Shown piece after piece: positions 35,785 through 44,295 of a stretch of 64,000 nt of DNA. The position numbers were made by a program, and so were the translations under genes. The DNA lies in the NCBI GenBank assembly GCA_943789365.1, contig CALSTV010000001.1, forward strand, positions 1,922,001 to 1,986,000, written 5' to 3'. This stretch comes from an uncultured Flavobacteriaceae bacterium. GTDB taxonomy: Bacteria; Bacteroidota; Bacteroidia; Flavobacteriales; Flavobacteriaceae. Each line of letters begins with the position of its first letter. The first letter of the stretch is position 1. The notes beneath the pieces are model-generated. The model was given only the letters and a program-made list of their open reading frames with translations, ran no database searches and was not told where the DNA came from.

Positions 35785-37182
35785 ATGCTCTTTAGTAGTG
35801 CGATTTTTCTTTTTTTCTTTTTGCCAATTGTCTTGATTGTGTATTTTTTAGCTCCAAAAAAATTACGAAACTTGATTTTATTGTTAGCAAGTTTAGTGTT
35901 TTATACTTGGGGAGAGCAGAAAATGGTTGTATTGATTCTCTTATCGACAATTGTAGATTATTCTGCTGGCTTGATAATTACTAAATTCAATAGAAAACTA
36001 GGACTCTGGATCTCGATTCTTTTTAATTTGGCAATTCTTTTCTATTTTAAGTATGCGTCATTTGCTTTTGAAAACATTCAAGTTCTTTGTAGGTATTTGG
36101 GGGTTTATGATTTAAATATATCTTTTTTGTCCAGTGTGGCCCTGCCCTTAGGGATTAGTTTTTATACGTTTCAAACAATGTCGTATACGATTGATGTGTA
36201 TAGGGGAAATGTAAAGTCGACAAGGAATTTTATTGATTTTGCAACCTATGTAACCCTATTTCCTCAACTGGTGGCTGGTCCTATTGTTCGATATAAAGAC
36301 ATAGAATTGGATTTGAAGCAACGGAGTACGAGTTTATTTCAGTTTTCAGAAGGGTTGCGAAGATTTATTATTGGATTGAGCAAAAAAATGATAATTGCCA
36401 ATAATCTAGCATTTGTTGCCGATGGATCTTTTGGAATACCTGGAGATCAGCTTTCTACCTTGTTCGCGTGGTTGGGTGCTGTTGCCTATATGTTTCAAAT
36501 ATATTTCGATTTTTCAGGTTATTCTGATATGGCAATAGGGCTGGGGAAAATGTTTGGATTTCAATTTCCAGAAAATTTCAACTACCCATATATTTCAAAA
36601 TCTATTAAAGAATTTTGGAGAAGATGGCATATTTCATTGTCGAATTGGTTTCGAGATTATCTGTATATCCCTCTAGGAGGGAATCGAGTTAGTAAGCAAA
36701 GAATTTTACTTAATTTACTAATCGTATTCTTTATTACGGGGCTTTGGCATGGTGCTGAATGGAAGTTTATAGTGTGGGGACTTTGGCATGGTTTTTTTCT
36801 CCTTGTAGAAAAGATTGGCGATTCAGGAAAGAAATTTCCTTCTGTGTTACAACATATGTATGTTGTTGTAGTCGTATTAATTGGTTGGGTGTTTTTTAGA
36901 GCAGGAGATTTAAATCTTGCGTTTCAGTACCTACACAAGATGTTTGTGTTTACACCGGAAAACTTAAGTAACGGAGTGCTTTCGTACTATTTTAGAACAG
37001 AAAGTTGTTTGGCCTTGTGTTTTGCGATTGCTTTCTCATTTCCATTACAATACAAGGTTTTTAGAATAAATGCTTCACAAACTTTGATTCTTAAAAATGC
37101 TATGACAATTTTACTATTACTATTATCTTGTATGTATATTGCAGTAGACGCCTACAATCCATTTATTTATTTTAGATTTTGA
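35785..37182 (+). CDS. MBOAT-family O-acyltransferase (AlgI-like)
   Basis: A 465-residue polytopic membrane protein of the AlgI/DltB type. The family marks are the N-terminal MLFSSAIFLFFFLPIVLIVY, the middle LPLGISFYTFQTMSYTIDVYRG, FPQLVAGPIVRY, the FWRRWHISLSNWFRDYLYIPLGG block and the catalytic His in TGLWHGAEWKFIVWG. Such proteins move acetyl groups across the inner membrane for O-acetylation of an exported polysaccharide. Its stop shares one base with the start of the AlgJ-like gene (TGATG), which is the usual transferase partner. Confidence 0.93.
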   Translation: MLFSSAIFLFFFLPIVLIVYFLAPKKLRNLILLLASLVFYTWGEQKMVVLILLSTIVDYSAGLIITKFNRKLGLWISILFNLAILFYFKYASFAFENIQVLCRYLGVYDLNISFLSSVALPLGISFYTFQTMSYTIDVYRGNVKSTRNFIDFATYVTLFPQLVAGPIVRYKDIELDLKQRSTSLFQFSEGLRRFIIGLSKKMIIANNLAFVADGSFGIPGDQLSTLFAWLGAVAYMFQIYFDFSGYSDMAIGLGKMFGFQFPENFNYPYISKSIKEFWRRWHISLSNWFRDYLYIPLGGNRVSKQRILLNLLIVFFITGLWHGAEWKFIVWGLWHGFFLLVEKIGDSGKKFPSVLQHMYVVVVVLIGWVFFRAGDLNLAFQYLHKMFVFTPENLSNGVLSYYFRTESCLALCFAIAFSFPLQYKVFRINASQTLILKNAMTILLLLLSCMYIAVDAYNPFIYFRF

Positions 37183-38294
37183 TGTATAAGAAAACAGTAC
37201 ATATAATTTTTATAACCTTGGCTTTAGGTTTGCTGTTAACCCCATCAATTGTGATGTTTACAGGACTAGAAGGGAACTATTCAAATGATGAAAATAGAAA
37301 AATGCAAAATTTTCCCGAATTTCAAATGGCATATCCAGTGCAATTTGTGAGAGAGTTTAAATTGTATTTTAACGATAATTTCGGATTTAGAATTGCTTTT
37401 TTTAATTTATACAAAATGGGCTTAAAGAATTTGTTTGATGAAGATCCGTTGCCAAGAAAAGTAGTTTCAGGTAAAAATGGCTGGTATTTTTTAGGAGATG
37501 AACACAATAATGTAGTTTCGAAAACTATTGGGGCAAATCAATTTTCGAAAACAGAATTAAACAATATTGCCTCTAAACTAGTAACAGCCAATACTTGGCT
37601 TGAACAAAATGGAATTCGCTTTTTCGTTGCAGTGGCTCCCAATAAGCACACAATTTATTCACAGTATTTACCGTTTAGTATACATAACAAGAAGACAAAG
37701 TTCTCTGTTTTAAAAGAATTTCTAGATGCCAAACATGATTTTGAGCTTATCGACTTGAAAGAACCAATTTTAAAAGCAAAGGATACTGTTCAGCTATATT
37801 ACAAAAATGATTCACACTGGAATGATTACGGTGCTTATTTAGGCTATGTACAACTAATGAATGTAATTTCTGAAGAATATCCAGAAGTAAAAGCACTGTC
37901 GAATGAGCAAATAAAATTAGATAGCGTTTACAAGGATTCTGGTGATTTGGTGAGGATGTTGAACATAGAAACTGGTGAATTTGTACCGAATATTACATTT
38001 GTAGACCAAAATAGGAGTCGAAAGGTAGAAAATGAAATATCAATACCTTTCCACTACAATGGAGCTGTAGCTATTTATGAAGATAGATATAAAAAACAGG
38101 ATACTCCATTTAAAGTCCTTATATTTGGAGACTCATTTGCTCAAAATTTAAAAAAATATTTAAACGAGAGTTTTGGAGAGTGTGTTTATATTCGCGATTA
38201 TAAATTTGACAAAAAATTAATTCAAAGAGAAAATCCAGATATAGTCATTCTAGAAGTTGCTGAAAGGAAACTTGAAAAACTAAATAAAATGTAA
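37182..38294 (+). CDS. AlgJ/AlgX-like SGNH-type acetyltransferase
   Basis: A 370-residue protein with an N-terminal membrane anchor (about 5-25), then an SGNH-hydrolase-like domain. The marks are NDENRKMQNFPEF near the start, VSGKNGWYFLGDE, a KNDSHWNDYGAYLGYVQL block carrying the DxHW motif, and a late VLIFGDSFAQNLKKYL stretch with the nucleophile-type GDS. AlgJ and AlgX in alginate producers acetylate the polymer using acetyl groups delivered by the MBOAT partner AlgI, which lies directly upstream here. The ATG at 37182 is used; a TTG one codon earlier is also open. porZ begins 2 bases after the stop. Confidence 0.85.
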   Translation: MYKKTVHIIFITLALGLLLTPSIVMFTGLEGNYSNDENRKMQNFPEFQMAYPVQFVREFKLYFNDNFGFRIAFFNLYKMGLKNLFDEDPLPRKVVSGKNGWYFLGDEHNNVVSKTIGANQFSKTELNNIASKLVTANTWLEQNGIRFFVAVAPNKHTIYSQYLPFSIHNKKTKFSVLKEFLDAKHDFELIDLKEPILKAKDTVQLYYKNDSHWNDYGAYLGYVQLMNVISEEYPEVKALSNEQIKLDSVYKDSGDLVRMLNIETGEFVPNITFVDQNRSRKVENEISIPFHYNGAVAIYEDRYKKQDTPFKVLIFGDSFAQNLKKYLNESFGECVYIRDYKFDKKLIQRENPDIVILEVAERKLEKLNKM

Positions 38295-38296
38295 TT

Positions 38297-40609
38297 ATGC
38301 TGCAACTAAATTCTTATAGGATTTGCCAAAAATGGAAGTCCTTATGGTTCATATGTATACCAATTGTCTTGCAATCTCAGTCATTCGATGCGAGTCGTTG
38401 GGATGACTTCTATAGTTATTCAAGTGTAAAAAACATTATCTTATCCAGTACAAAGCTATATGCAACAGTAGCAACAGGGGCTTTCTCATATGATACACTT
38501 ACGCAGGAAAAAGAAAAGCTGTCAACAGTAAATGGTTTGTCTGGTGATGTGAACGCTTCTGTCTATTATTCAGAAGAAAATTCAACCTTGATTATTGGAT
38601 ATGAAAATGGACTATTAGAATTGATAAAGGATGATGGCAGCGTTAAGAAAGTGGTGGATATTTTAGTGTCAGAAATTTCTTCAATTAAAAGGATTAACGA
38701 ACTTTATGAACAGAATAATAAGTTGTATTTGTCTACGCAATTTGGAATCGTAGTTTACGACTTGGAGAAAGAAGAATTTCAAGATACTTATTTTATAGGA
38801 AATAATTCTTCATTAATCGATGTTAGCTCGGTTGTAATTAGTGGAGGATTTATATATGCGAGCTCGAATGAGGGTGTGTATATTGCAGATATGAATACCA
38901 ATTTAAATGATTGGAATAACTGGAATTTGAACTTTACTGGAGCATTCGATAATTTGTTGGTTTTTAACAATCAGGTAATTGTTGCAAAAGAGGAGAATAT
39001 TTATCAAATAAATACACAGTCGAGTTTAGAATTGGTAGTTACTTTGTCTGAAACCATTCTTGATGTAGAAACAGATAATTTGTCTCTCATAGCAGGTGGC
39101 GAAAATATAGCTGAAGTGTATGATGTGAATTACAATCAACTCTATTCGTTAAATCCTACAGGAACCAATATTTCATCTGTCGAGCTTGATGGCAATTCAA
39201 TTTATTTGGGAACAGATTCAATGGGTATATTGAGGAGCGAATTCTCTGACGTAGATGATTTTGTTCAAATTGAAATTCAGGGACCAATTCAAAATGATAT
39301 ATTTGCTTTAGATGCTGGGAATAATGATCTTTGGGTTGTATACGGGGCATACAACGAAGCCTTTAATTTTACGGGAACCAAAATGGGCCCCTCACATTTT
39401 GACGGGAATAGTTGGGTCCATGTACCATATAGTTCCGAGTTTCAGTCTCGTGATTTGGTCGATGTATTGATTGATCCAACTCATGACAATCGCGTCTATG
39501 TGAGCTCCTATTATAAAGGGGTGTTGGTAGTTGAAAATGACCAATCAGTAGATATGATAAACACTGAAAATAATGGTCTTGGTTATTGGCAACATTCATC
39601 GAACTTTTCATTGGTTACCAAATCAAAATTTGACGTAGATGGAAATTTATGGGTGGCCAACTCTTGGGGGAAAGACACTAAATTACTTAGCAAATTAGAA
39701 GATGATGTTACTGTTGCCCAAATAGATTTCTCGTCGGTAGTCGATAGAGGTGAGCAATACGCAAGTATTTATGACATGGATATTGGAGCAGATAATCATG
39801 TTTGGCTAGGGACTTATTTTGAAGGTGTATTTGTGACCGATGGTGAAAGTGTTCCAAAGGTGCATAGATTAAGCCTTGAAGAAGATAACTTGCCTTCAAA
39901 TGTTGTATATGCTGTAGCTGCAGATTTGAACAATAGAATTTGGATAGGTACCAATCTCGGATTGGTAGTTTTTGACGATGTCGAGAATGTATTTACAGGG
40001 AATTATCAACGGCCAGAACCTGTTATTATAGTAGTAGATGGTGTGGCTTCAGAATTATTGGGTAGTGCTACCATCAATGATATTTATGTAGATGGAGCCA
40101 ATAACAAATGGTTTGCTACAAGTTCTGGTGGAGTTGTACAAACAAATGCATCTGGTCAAAAAATATTGGCAAGCTTTACTACCGAAAACTCTCCGTTGCC
40201 ATCCAATGACATATTGAAAATTGAGATGGATGAATCTACTGGTAGAATCTATTTCTTGACATCTCGTGGAATCATTTCATATGATACCGAAATCGCTCCC
40301 TATGGAGAGCGATTAAGTGAGGTATACGGATTTCCAAACCCATCATTAAAACAACACAATACGGTTTCATTGGTAGGTAAGGATGGGGTTAATTTACCAG
40401 AAGGAACAAATATAAAAATAGTAGATGTAGCAGGGAACCTAGTTTTTGAATCAAATACTGTAGAGTCTCAATCTTCTTTCGGAGGCAAGATAGTTTGGGA
40501 TAAAACAAACCTTGCAGGTGTAAAAGTGGCTTCTGGAGTGTATATAGTGTTAATGTACAACGAAGACGGAGAACAAACCGCTTCTACCAAAATTGCAATT
40601 ATAAATTAA
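38297..40609 (+). CDS. porZ: PorZ-like type IX secretion component
   Basis: A 770-residue exported protein. After a signal peptide (to about residue 28) it opens with WDDFYSYSSVKNIILSSTKLYA, followed by two beta-propeller-like regions rich in YENGLLELI and IWIGTNLGLVVFDD-type blades. The last 80 residues (YGFPNPSLKQHNTV to TASTKIAIIN) form a type IX C-terminal signal domain with the terminal beta-strands. This architecture matches PorZ, which in Porphyromonas gingivalis sits in the surface attachment complex and hands anionic LPS to the sortase PorU. It lies between polysaccharide O-acetylation genes and recO, with which it shares a TAATG junction. Confidence 0.82.
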   Translation: MLQLNSYRICQKWKSLWFICIPIVLQSQSFDASRWDDFYSYSSVKNIILSSTKLYATVATGAFSYDTLTQEKEKLSTVNGLSGDVNASVYYSEENSTLIIGYENGLLELIKDDGSVKKVVDILVSEISSIKRINELYEQNNKLYLSTQFGIVVYDLEKEEFQDTYFIGNNSSLIDVSSVVISGGFIYASSNEGVYIADMNTNLNDWNNWNLNFTGAFDNLLVFNNQVIVAKEENIYQINTQSSLELVVTLSETILDVETDNLSLIAGGENIAEVYDVNYNQLYSLNPTGTNISSVELDGNSIYLGTDSMGILRSEFSDVDDFVQIEIQGPIQNDIFALDAGNNDLWVVYGAYNEAFNFTGTKMGPSHFDGNSWVHVPYSSEFQSRDLVDVLIDPTHDNRVYVSSYYKGVLVVENDQSVDMINTENNGLGYWQHSSNFSLVTKSKFDVDGNLWVANSWGKDTKLLSKLEDDVTVAQIDFSSVVDRGEQYASIYDMDIGADNHVWLGTYFEGVFVTDGESVPKVHRLSLEEDNLPSNVVYAVAADLNNRIWIGTNLGLVVFDDVENVFTGNYQRPEPVIIVVDGVASELLGSATINDIYVDGANNKWFATSSGGVVQTNASGQKILASFTTENSPLPSNDILKIEMDESTGRIYFLTSRGIISYDTEIAPYGERLSEVYGFPNPSLKQHNTVSLVGKDGVNLPEGTNIKIVDVAGNLVFESNTVESQSSFGGKIVWDKTNLAGVKVASGVYIVLMYNEDGEQTASTKIAIIN

Positions 40610-41328
40610 TGCAAGTAAGTACAAAAGCCATTGTACTAACGGCAATCAAGTATGGAGATTCCAGTCTGATTGTACGATGTTATACCGAGCAATCAGGTAG
40701 CAAAAGCTATCTATTGAGAGGTGTGTTGAAATCGAAAAAGGGAAAATTAAGGCCGGCCTACTTCCAGCCGCTTACACAACTCGAAATTGTGGTGAGTCAT
40801 TCAAGAAAAAGTGAATTGCACAGTATCAAGGAGGCGCGCATCTCTCACGCTTATGAAACCATATTTTCCGACTATACCAAACAATCTATTTCCTTTTTTA
40901 TAGCCGAAATGTTGGCAAATACTGTCCGAGAGGAAGAAGGAAATCAAGCCTTGTTTGCATATCTTGAAACCTCTTTAAAATGGTTAGACTTACACAGTCA
41001 CGTTGCAAATTTTCACCTTGTTTTTTTATTGAAATTAACCAAGTATTTAGGGTTTTACCCTGGTGAGTATACACAGGATGATTGTTACTTTAACATGGTA
41101 GAAGGAAGCTTTACAAACGAAGTGTTTTTAGGCGAATGTCTAGAAGGAGATGATTTGTTACTGCTTAAAAACGCATTAGGCATAAAATTTGATACAGCTA
41201 ATGAGTTGGCCTTACATGTGAAATCAAGGCAACGGTTATTAGAGATTATTTTGAGGTATTTTGAAATGCATTTGATGGGCTTTAAGCGGCCGAAATCAAT
41301 GAATGTTTTGAAGAAATTATTTAATTAA
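40609..41328 (+). CDS. recO: DNA repair protein RecO
   Basis: A 239-residue recombination mediator that helps RecR load RecA on SSB-coated DNA. The N-terminal OB fold is clear: MQVSTKAIVLTAIKYGDSSLIVRCYTEQSG, then SYLLRGVLKSKKGKLRPAYFQPLTQLEI. A helical C-terminal domain follows (SISFFIAEMLANTVREEE, FLLKLTKYLGFYPGEY). The Cys4 zinc motif of some RecO proteins is absent here. It shares one base with porZ upstream and one base with the TonB receptor downstream. Confidence 0.93.
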   Translation: MQVSTKAIVLTAIKYGDSSLIVRCYTEQSGSKSYLLRGVLKSKKGKLRPAYFQPLTQLEIVVSHSRKSELHSIKEARISHAYETIFSDYTKQSISFFIAEMLANTVREEEGNQALFAYLETSLKWLDLHSHVANFHLVFLLKLTKYLGFYPGEYTQDDCYFNMVEGSFTNEVFLGECLEGDDLLLLKNALGIKFDTANELALHVKSRQRLLEIILRYFEMHLMGFKRPKSMNVLKKLFN

Positions 41329-43823
41329 TGAAGAAGCTGTATGCGATAGTAGTTCTTATTTTCTCCGTTTTTAGTAGCGAGGGCCAGGTTATTCGTGTCG
41401 TAGATAGTGATTCAGGATTGCCTATAGATGGTGTTTCCCTTTCCAATAAAGAGAAATCTATAGTGCGTTATACGAATGAGAATGGGGAAGTGGAAGTAGC
41501 TCAACTGCTAGGTGAAGACCCCGTTTTTGTATACCATTATTTGTATGTAAAACAAAAATGCCATTTGGCAGATGTTCTATCCAAAGAACAGCTTATTCAG
41601 CTAGTTAAGAATACCGAAACCCTACAGGAAGTTGTACTTTCTGTAACTAGAGGGAAAGAAAAAAGAAATCGAATTGGTGAACAAATTGAAATTATTACCG
41701 CAAAAGAAATAAAAAAAATTGCGCCGCAAACCTCTGCAGATTTGTTGAGTAAAACCCCTGGAGTAAAAGTTCAAAAATCTCAATTTGGTGGTGGAAGTCC
41801 GGTATTAAGAGGTATGGAAGCTAACAGAGTCCTACTTGTGGTGGACGGGGTGCGGTTGAACAATGCTATATATAGAAAAGGACATTTGCAAAATGGAATT
41901 ACCGTAGCTCCTTCTATATTAGATAGGGTGGAAATATTGTTTGGTCCAACCTCAGTGGTTTATGGGTCAGACGCGCTTGGAGGTGTTATTCATTACTATA
42001 CAAAAAATCTTAGAACTTCGGCTTTTAATCAAGTGAACTCTTCTTTGTATTCCAGAGTAGGTTCTGTTAATAATGAATTTACAACGAACATAGCTACGGA
42101 ACTCAGTTTTCAAAAATGGGCGTCATATACGAGTGTGTCCTATAGCACCTTTGGCGATTTAAAAATGGGTGCAAACCGAAGACATGGCTATGACGATTGG
42201 GGGAAAGTATTTGAGTATTCTAACAATTCAGAGGAAATAGCAAACAGTACTCCAATTACAAATACATCACCAGAGTTACAGAAAAACACAGGATATGCGC
42301 AAGTAGATGTACTTCAAAAAATCTACCTTCCAGTATCTAATGATATGGAGTTGATGTTCAATTTTCAATACTCAGAATCTTCCGATATACCACGGTTTGA
42401 TAAACTTACTGAAAAAACAAATACAGGAGATTTAAAGTTTGCAGAATGGTTGTATGGACCCCAAAAACGAATGCTTTTTTCTACCCAATTAAAATTGGAG
42501 GAAGTACACGATTGGATAGATAACGGGGCAGTAACACTAGCATTTCAAGACATAGGCGAATCTAGAATACAAAGAAGATTCAATACCATTGATGAACGTT
42601 CCTACAGAAATGAAAATGTGGATGTATATAGTCTAAACGGTGATTTTTCGGTAGGACTCACAAAAGACAAAAGTAGGAACTTATCATACGGATTTGAAAT
42701 TGTATACAATAAAGTACATTCCAATTCCTATGGCGAATACTTGATTATTGATCCGAATACAGATAGAATTACAGGAGTTTCTGGGAATTTTGCGGTGCAA
42801 TCGAGATATCCAGATGGTGGAAGTGACTATTTTACGCAAGCTGTGTATGCAGAGTACCGTCAAGATTTAAATGAGAAAAATACCTTAAACACAGGATTGA
42901 GATTTACAGGGACACAACTCAACGCTACATGGATTGATGAATCGTTTATTCAGCTCCCTGATTCAAAAATTTCATTAAAAAACTCGGCACTAACCGCAAC
43001 AATTGGACATGTGTACAAACCTACAAAATCTTATAAAATAAGTGCCGTATTCTCTTCTGGCTTTAGATCTCCAAATATAGATGATGTTGGGAAAGTTCGT
43101 GAAAAAGGAGGGAATATAACCGTACCAAATATTTATCTTAAACCAGAATTCGCATACAATTCAGAAATAGGTGTGCAACGCTATTTTAACAATAAAATGT
43201 TTACTGTAGGTTTGAATGTTTATTACACGCTGTTAGATAATTATATCATTAGAGCTCCCTACGACATTCACAACCATACAGAAGGAGAGTCAACTGTAAC
43301 ATATGAAGGGGAAACAGGACGCGTGTTGGCAAATGTAAACCGAGACAAAGCCTATGTAACAGGTGGGTCTTTTAGTTTTCGTGGAGAGTTTAGTGAACGT
43401 TGGTTGAGTAGAGGGTCTATTACTTTTACAGAAGGTAAAACCTATGATACTAAGGAGTATATGTCATCAATTCCTCCGCTGTTTGGAAATCTTGGTTTGA
43501 TCTATAGAACTCATAAACTAGAGTTGGATCTAAATTTTGAATTTAATGCGGAGAAACCTGCAGAAAAATACAATACAAGTGAAGGAATTGACAATATTGA
43601 ACAATCTCCAGTTCGAGATGAAAACGCATCTGAAGAAGTAGACAAATATGCGGGAACACCAAGCTGGGAGATCTTTAATTTTTCTGCAACATACGATGTA
43701 AGTCCATCGGTGGAGTTACAATTCAAAACCTCAAATATTTTTGACAGACACTACAAAGAGTTTGCATCTGGAATTAGTGCTCCGGGAAGGAATTTTTCAG
43801 CGGCTATAAATTATTTGTTTTAA
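41328..43823 (+). CDS. TonB-dependent receptor
   Basis: An 831-residue outer-membrane receptor. The signal peptide ends near SSEGQ (about 20). A short carboxypeptidase-like region (about 22-90) precedes the plug (about 100-225, RGMEANRVLLVVDGVRLNNAI and GPTSVVYGSDALGGVIHYYTK). A FepA/haem-receptor-like 22-strand barrel ends SAAINYLF. The plug text resembles haem or vitamin receptors more than SusC types, and no SusD partner is present. The substrate is not deducible. It is translationally coupled to recO through a TAATG junction, which is odd in function but frequent in compact Bacteroidota operons. Confidence 0.92.
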   Translation: MKKLYAIVVLIFSVFSSEGQVIRVVDSDSGLPIDGVSLSNKEKSIVRYTNENGEVEVAQLLGEDPVFVYHYLYVKQKCHLADVLSKEQLIQLVKNTETLQEVVLSVTRGKEKRNRIGEQIEIITAKEIKKIAPQTSADLLSKTPGVKVQKSQFGGGSPVLRGMEANRVLLVVDGVRLNNAIYRKGHLQNGITVAPSILDRVEILFGPTSVVYGSDALGGVIHYYTKNLRTSAFNQVNSSLYSRVGSVNNEFTTNIATELSFQKWASYTSVSYSTFGDLKMGANRRHGYDDWGKVFEYSNNSEEIANSTPITNTSPELQKNTGYAQVDVLQKIYLPVSNDMELMFNFQYSESSDIPRFDKLTEKTNTGDLKFAEWLYGPQKRMLFSTQLKLEEVHDWIDNGAVTLAFQDIGESRIQRRFNTIDERSYRNENVDVYSLNGDFSVGLTKDKSRNLSYGFEIVYNKVHSNSYGEYLIIDPNTDRITGVSGNFAVQSRYPDGGSDYFTQAVYAEYRQDLNEKNTLNTGLRFTGTQLNATWIDESFIQLPDSKISLKNSALTATIGHVYKPTKSYKISAVFSSGFRSPNIDDVGKVREKGGNITVPNIYLKPEFAYNSEIGVQRYFNNKMFTVGLNVYYTLLDNYIIRAPYDIHNHTEGESTVTYEGETGRVLANVNRDKAYVTGGSFSFRGEFSERWLSRGSITFTEGKTYDTKEYMSSIPPLFGNLGLIYRTHKLELDLNFEFNAEKPAEKYNTSEGIDNIEQSPVRDENASEEVDKYAGTPSWEIFNFSATYDVSPSVELQFKTSNIFDRHYKEFASGISAPGRNFSAAINYLF

Positions 43824-43882
43824 TTGACTCCGTTAGTGGTCTTCAAACAAATACAAATATTAAATTCGCATCGCTAAGCCTC

Positions 43883-43911
43883 TTGGAATCCAACAATTAT
43901 TTCTATTTTTG
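43883..43911 (+). promoter_or_regulatory. rnpA promoter
   Basis: TTG at 43883-43885, an 18-base spacer and TATTTTTG at 43904-43911: a full Bacteroidota consensus. The -7 element ends only 5 bases before the rnpA ATG, so the transcript may have almost no leader. Confidence 0.6.
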
Positions 43912-43916
43912 TTTTG

Positions 43917-44291
43917 ATGAAACTTAGCTACAGCAAACTTGAGAAACTTAAAAGCAGAAAGGCAATTGAACAATTGTTTGTAGAAGGAGAAACTGTAGCG
44001 GCTTTTCCATTGCGCTTGGTTTTTCTAAAAAAAGAACACGCGGCAAAGACGGTTTTGAAAGTAGGAGTTTCTGTTTCAAAAAGAAAAGTAAAAAACGCCG
44101 TAGATCGCAATCGAATTAAACGATTGCTACGAGAAGCCTATCGACTGAATAAAGCAGATTTTGGAACTGTTAATGAGCATCAATTCATAGGTATGTTTTT
44201 GTATCTTGATACTAAAGAATGGAGTCAAAAAGAATTGAACCTCAAAATGAGAAAACTAGCTGTCAAATTCTTAGCACATACCAATTCGTAG
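43917..44291 (+). CDS. rnpA: Ribonuclease P protein component
   Basis: A 124-residue basic protein that supports the RNase P RNA in maturing tRNA 5' ends. The family signature KVGVSVSKRKVKNAVDRNRIKRLLREAYR (shown in parts: VSVSKRKVKNAVDRN and RIKRLLREAYR) is intact. It opens with MKLSYSKLEKLKSRKAIEQL. The start is ATG 43917; a TTG one codon upstream is open but lies within the promoter. No rpmH is next to it. The following gene of unknown function starts 4 bases after its stop. Confidence 0.95.
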   Translation: MKLSYSKLEKLKSRKAIEQLFVEGETVAAFPLRLVFLKKEHAAKTVLKVGVSVSKRKVKNAVDRNRIKRLLREAYRLNKADFGTVNEHQFIGMFLYLDTKEWSQKELNLKMRKLAVKFLAHTNS

Positions 44292-44295
44292 TAAG

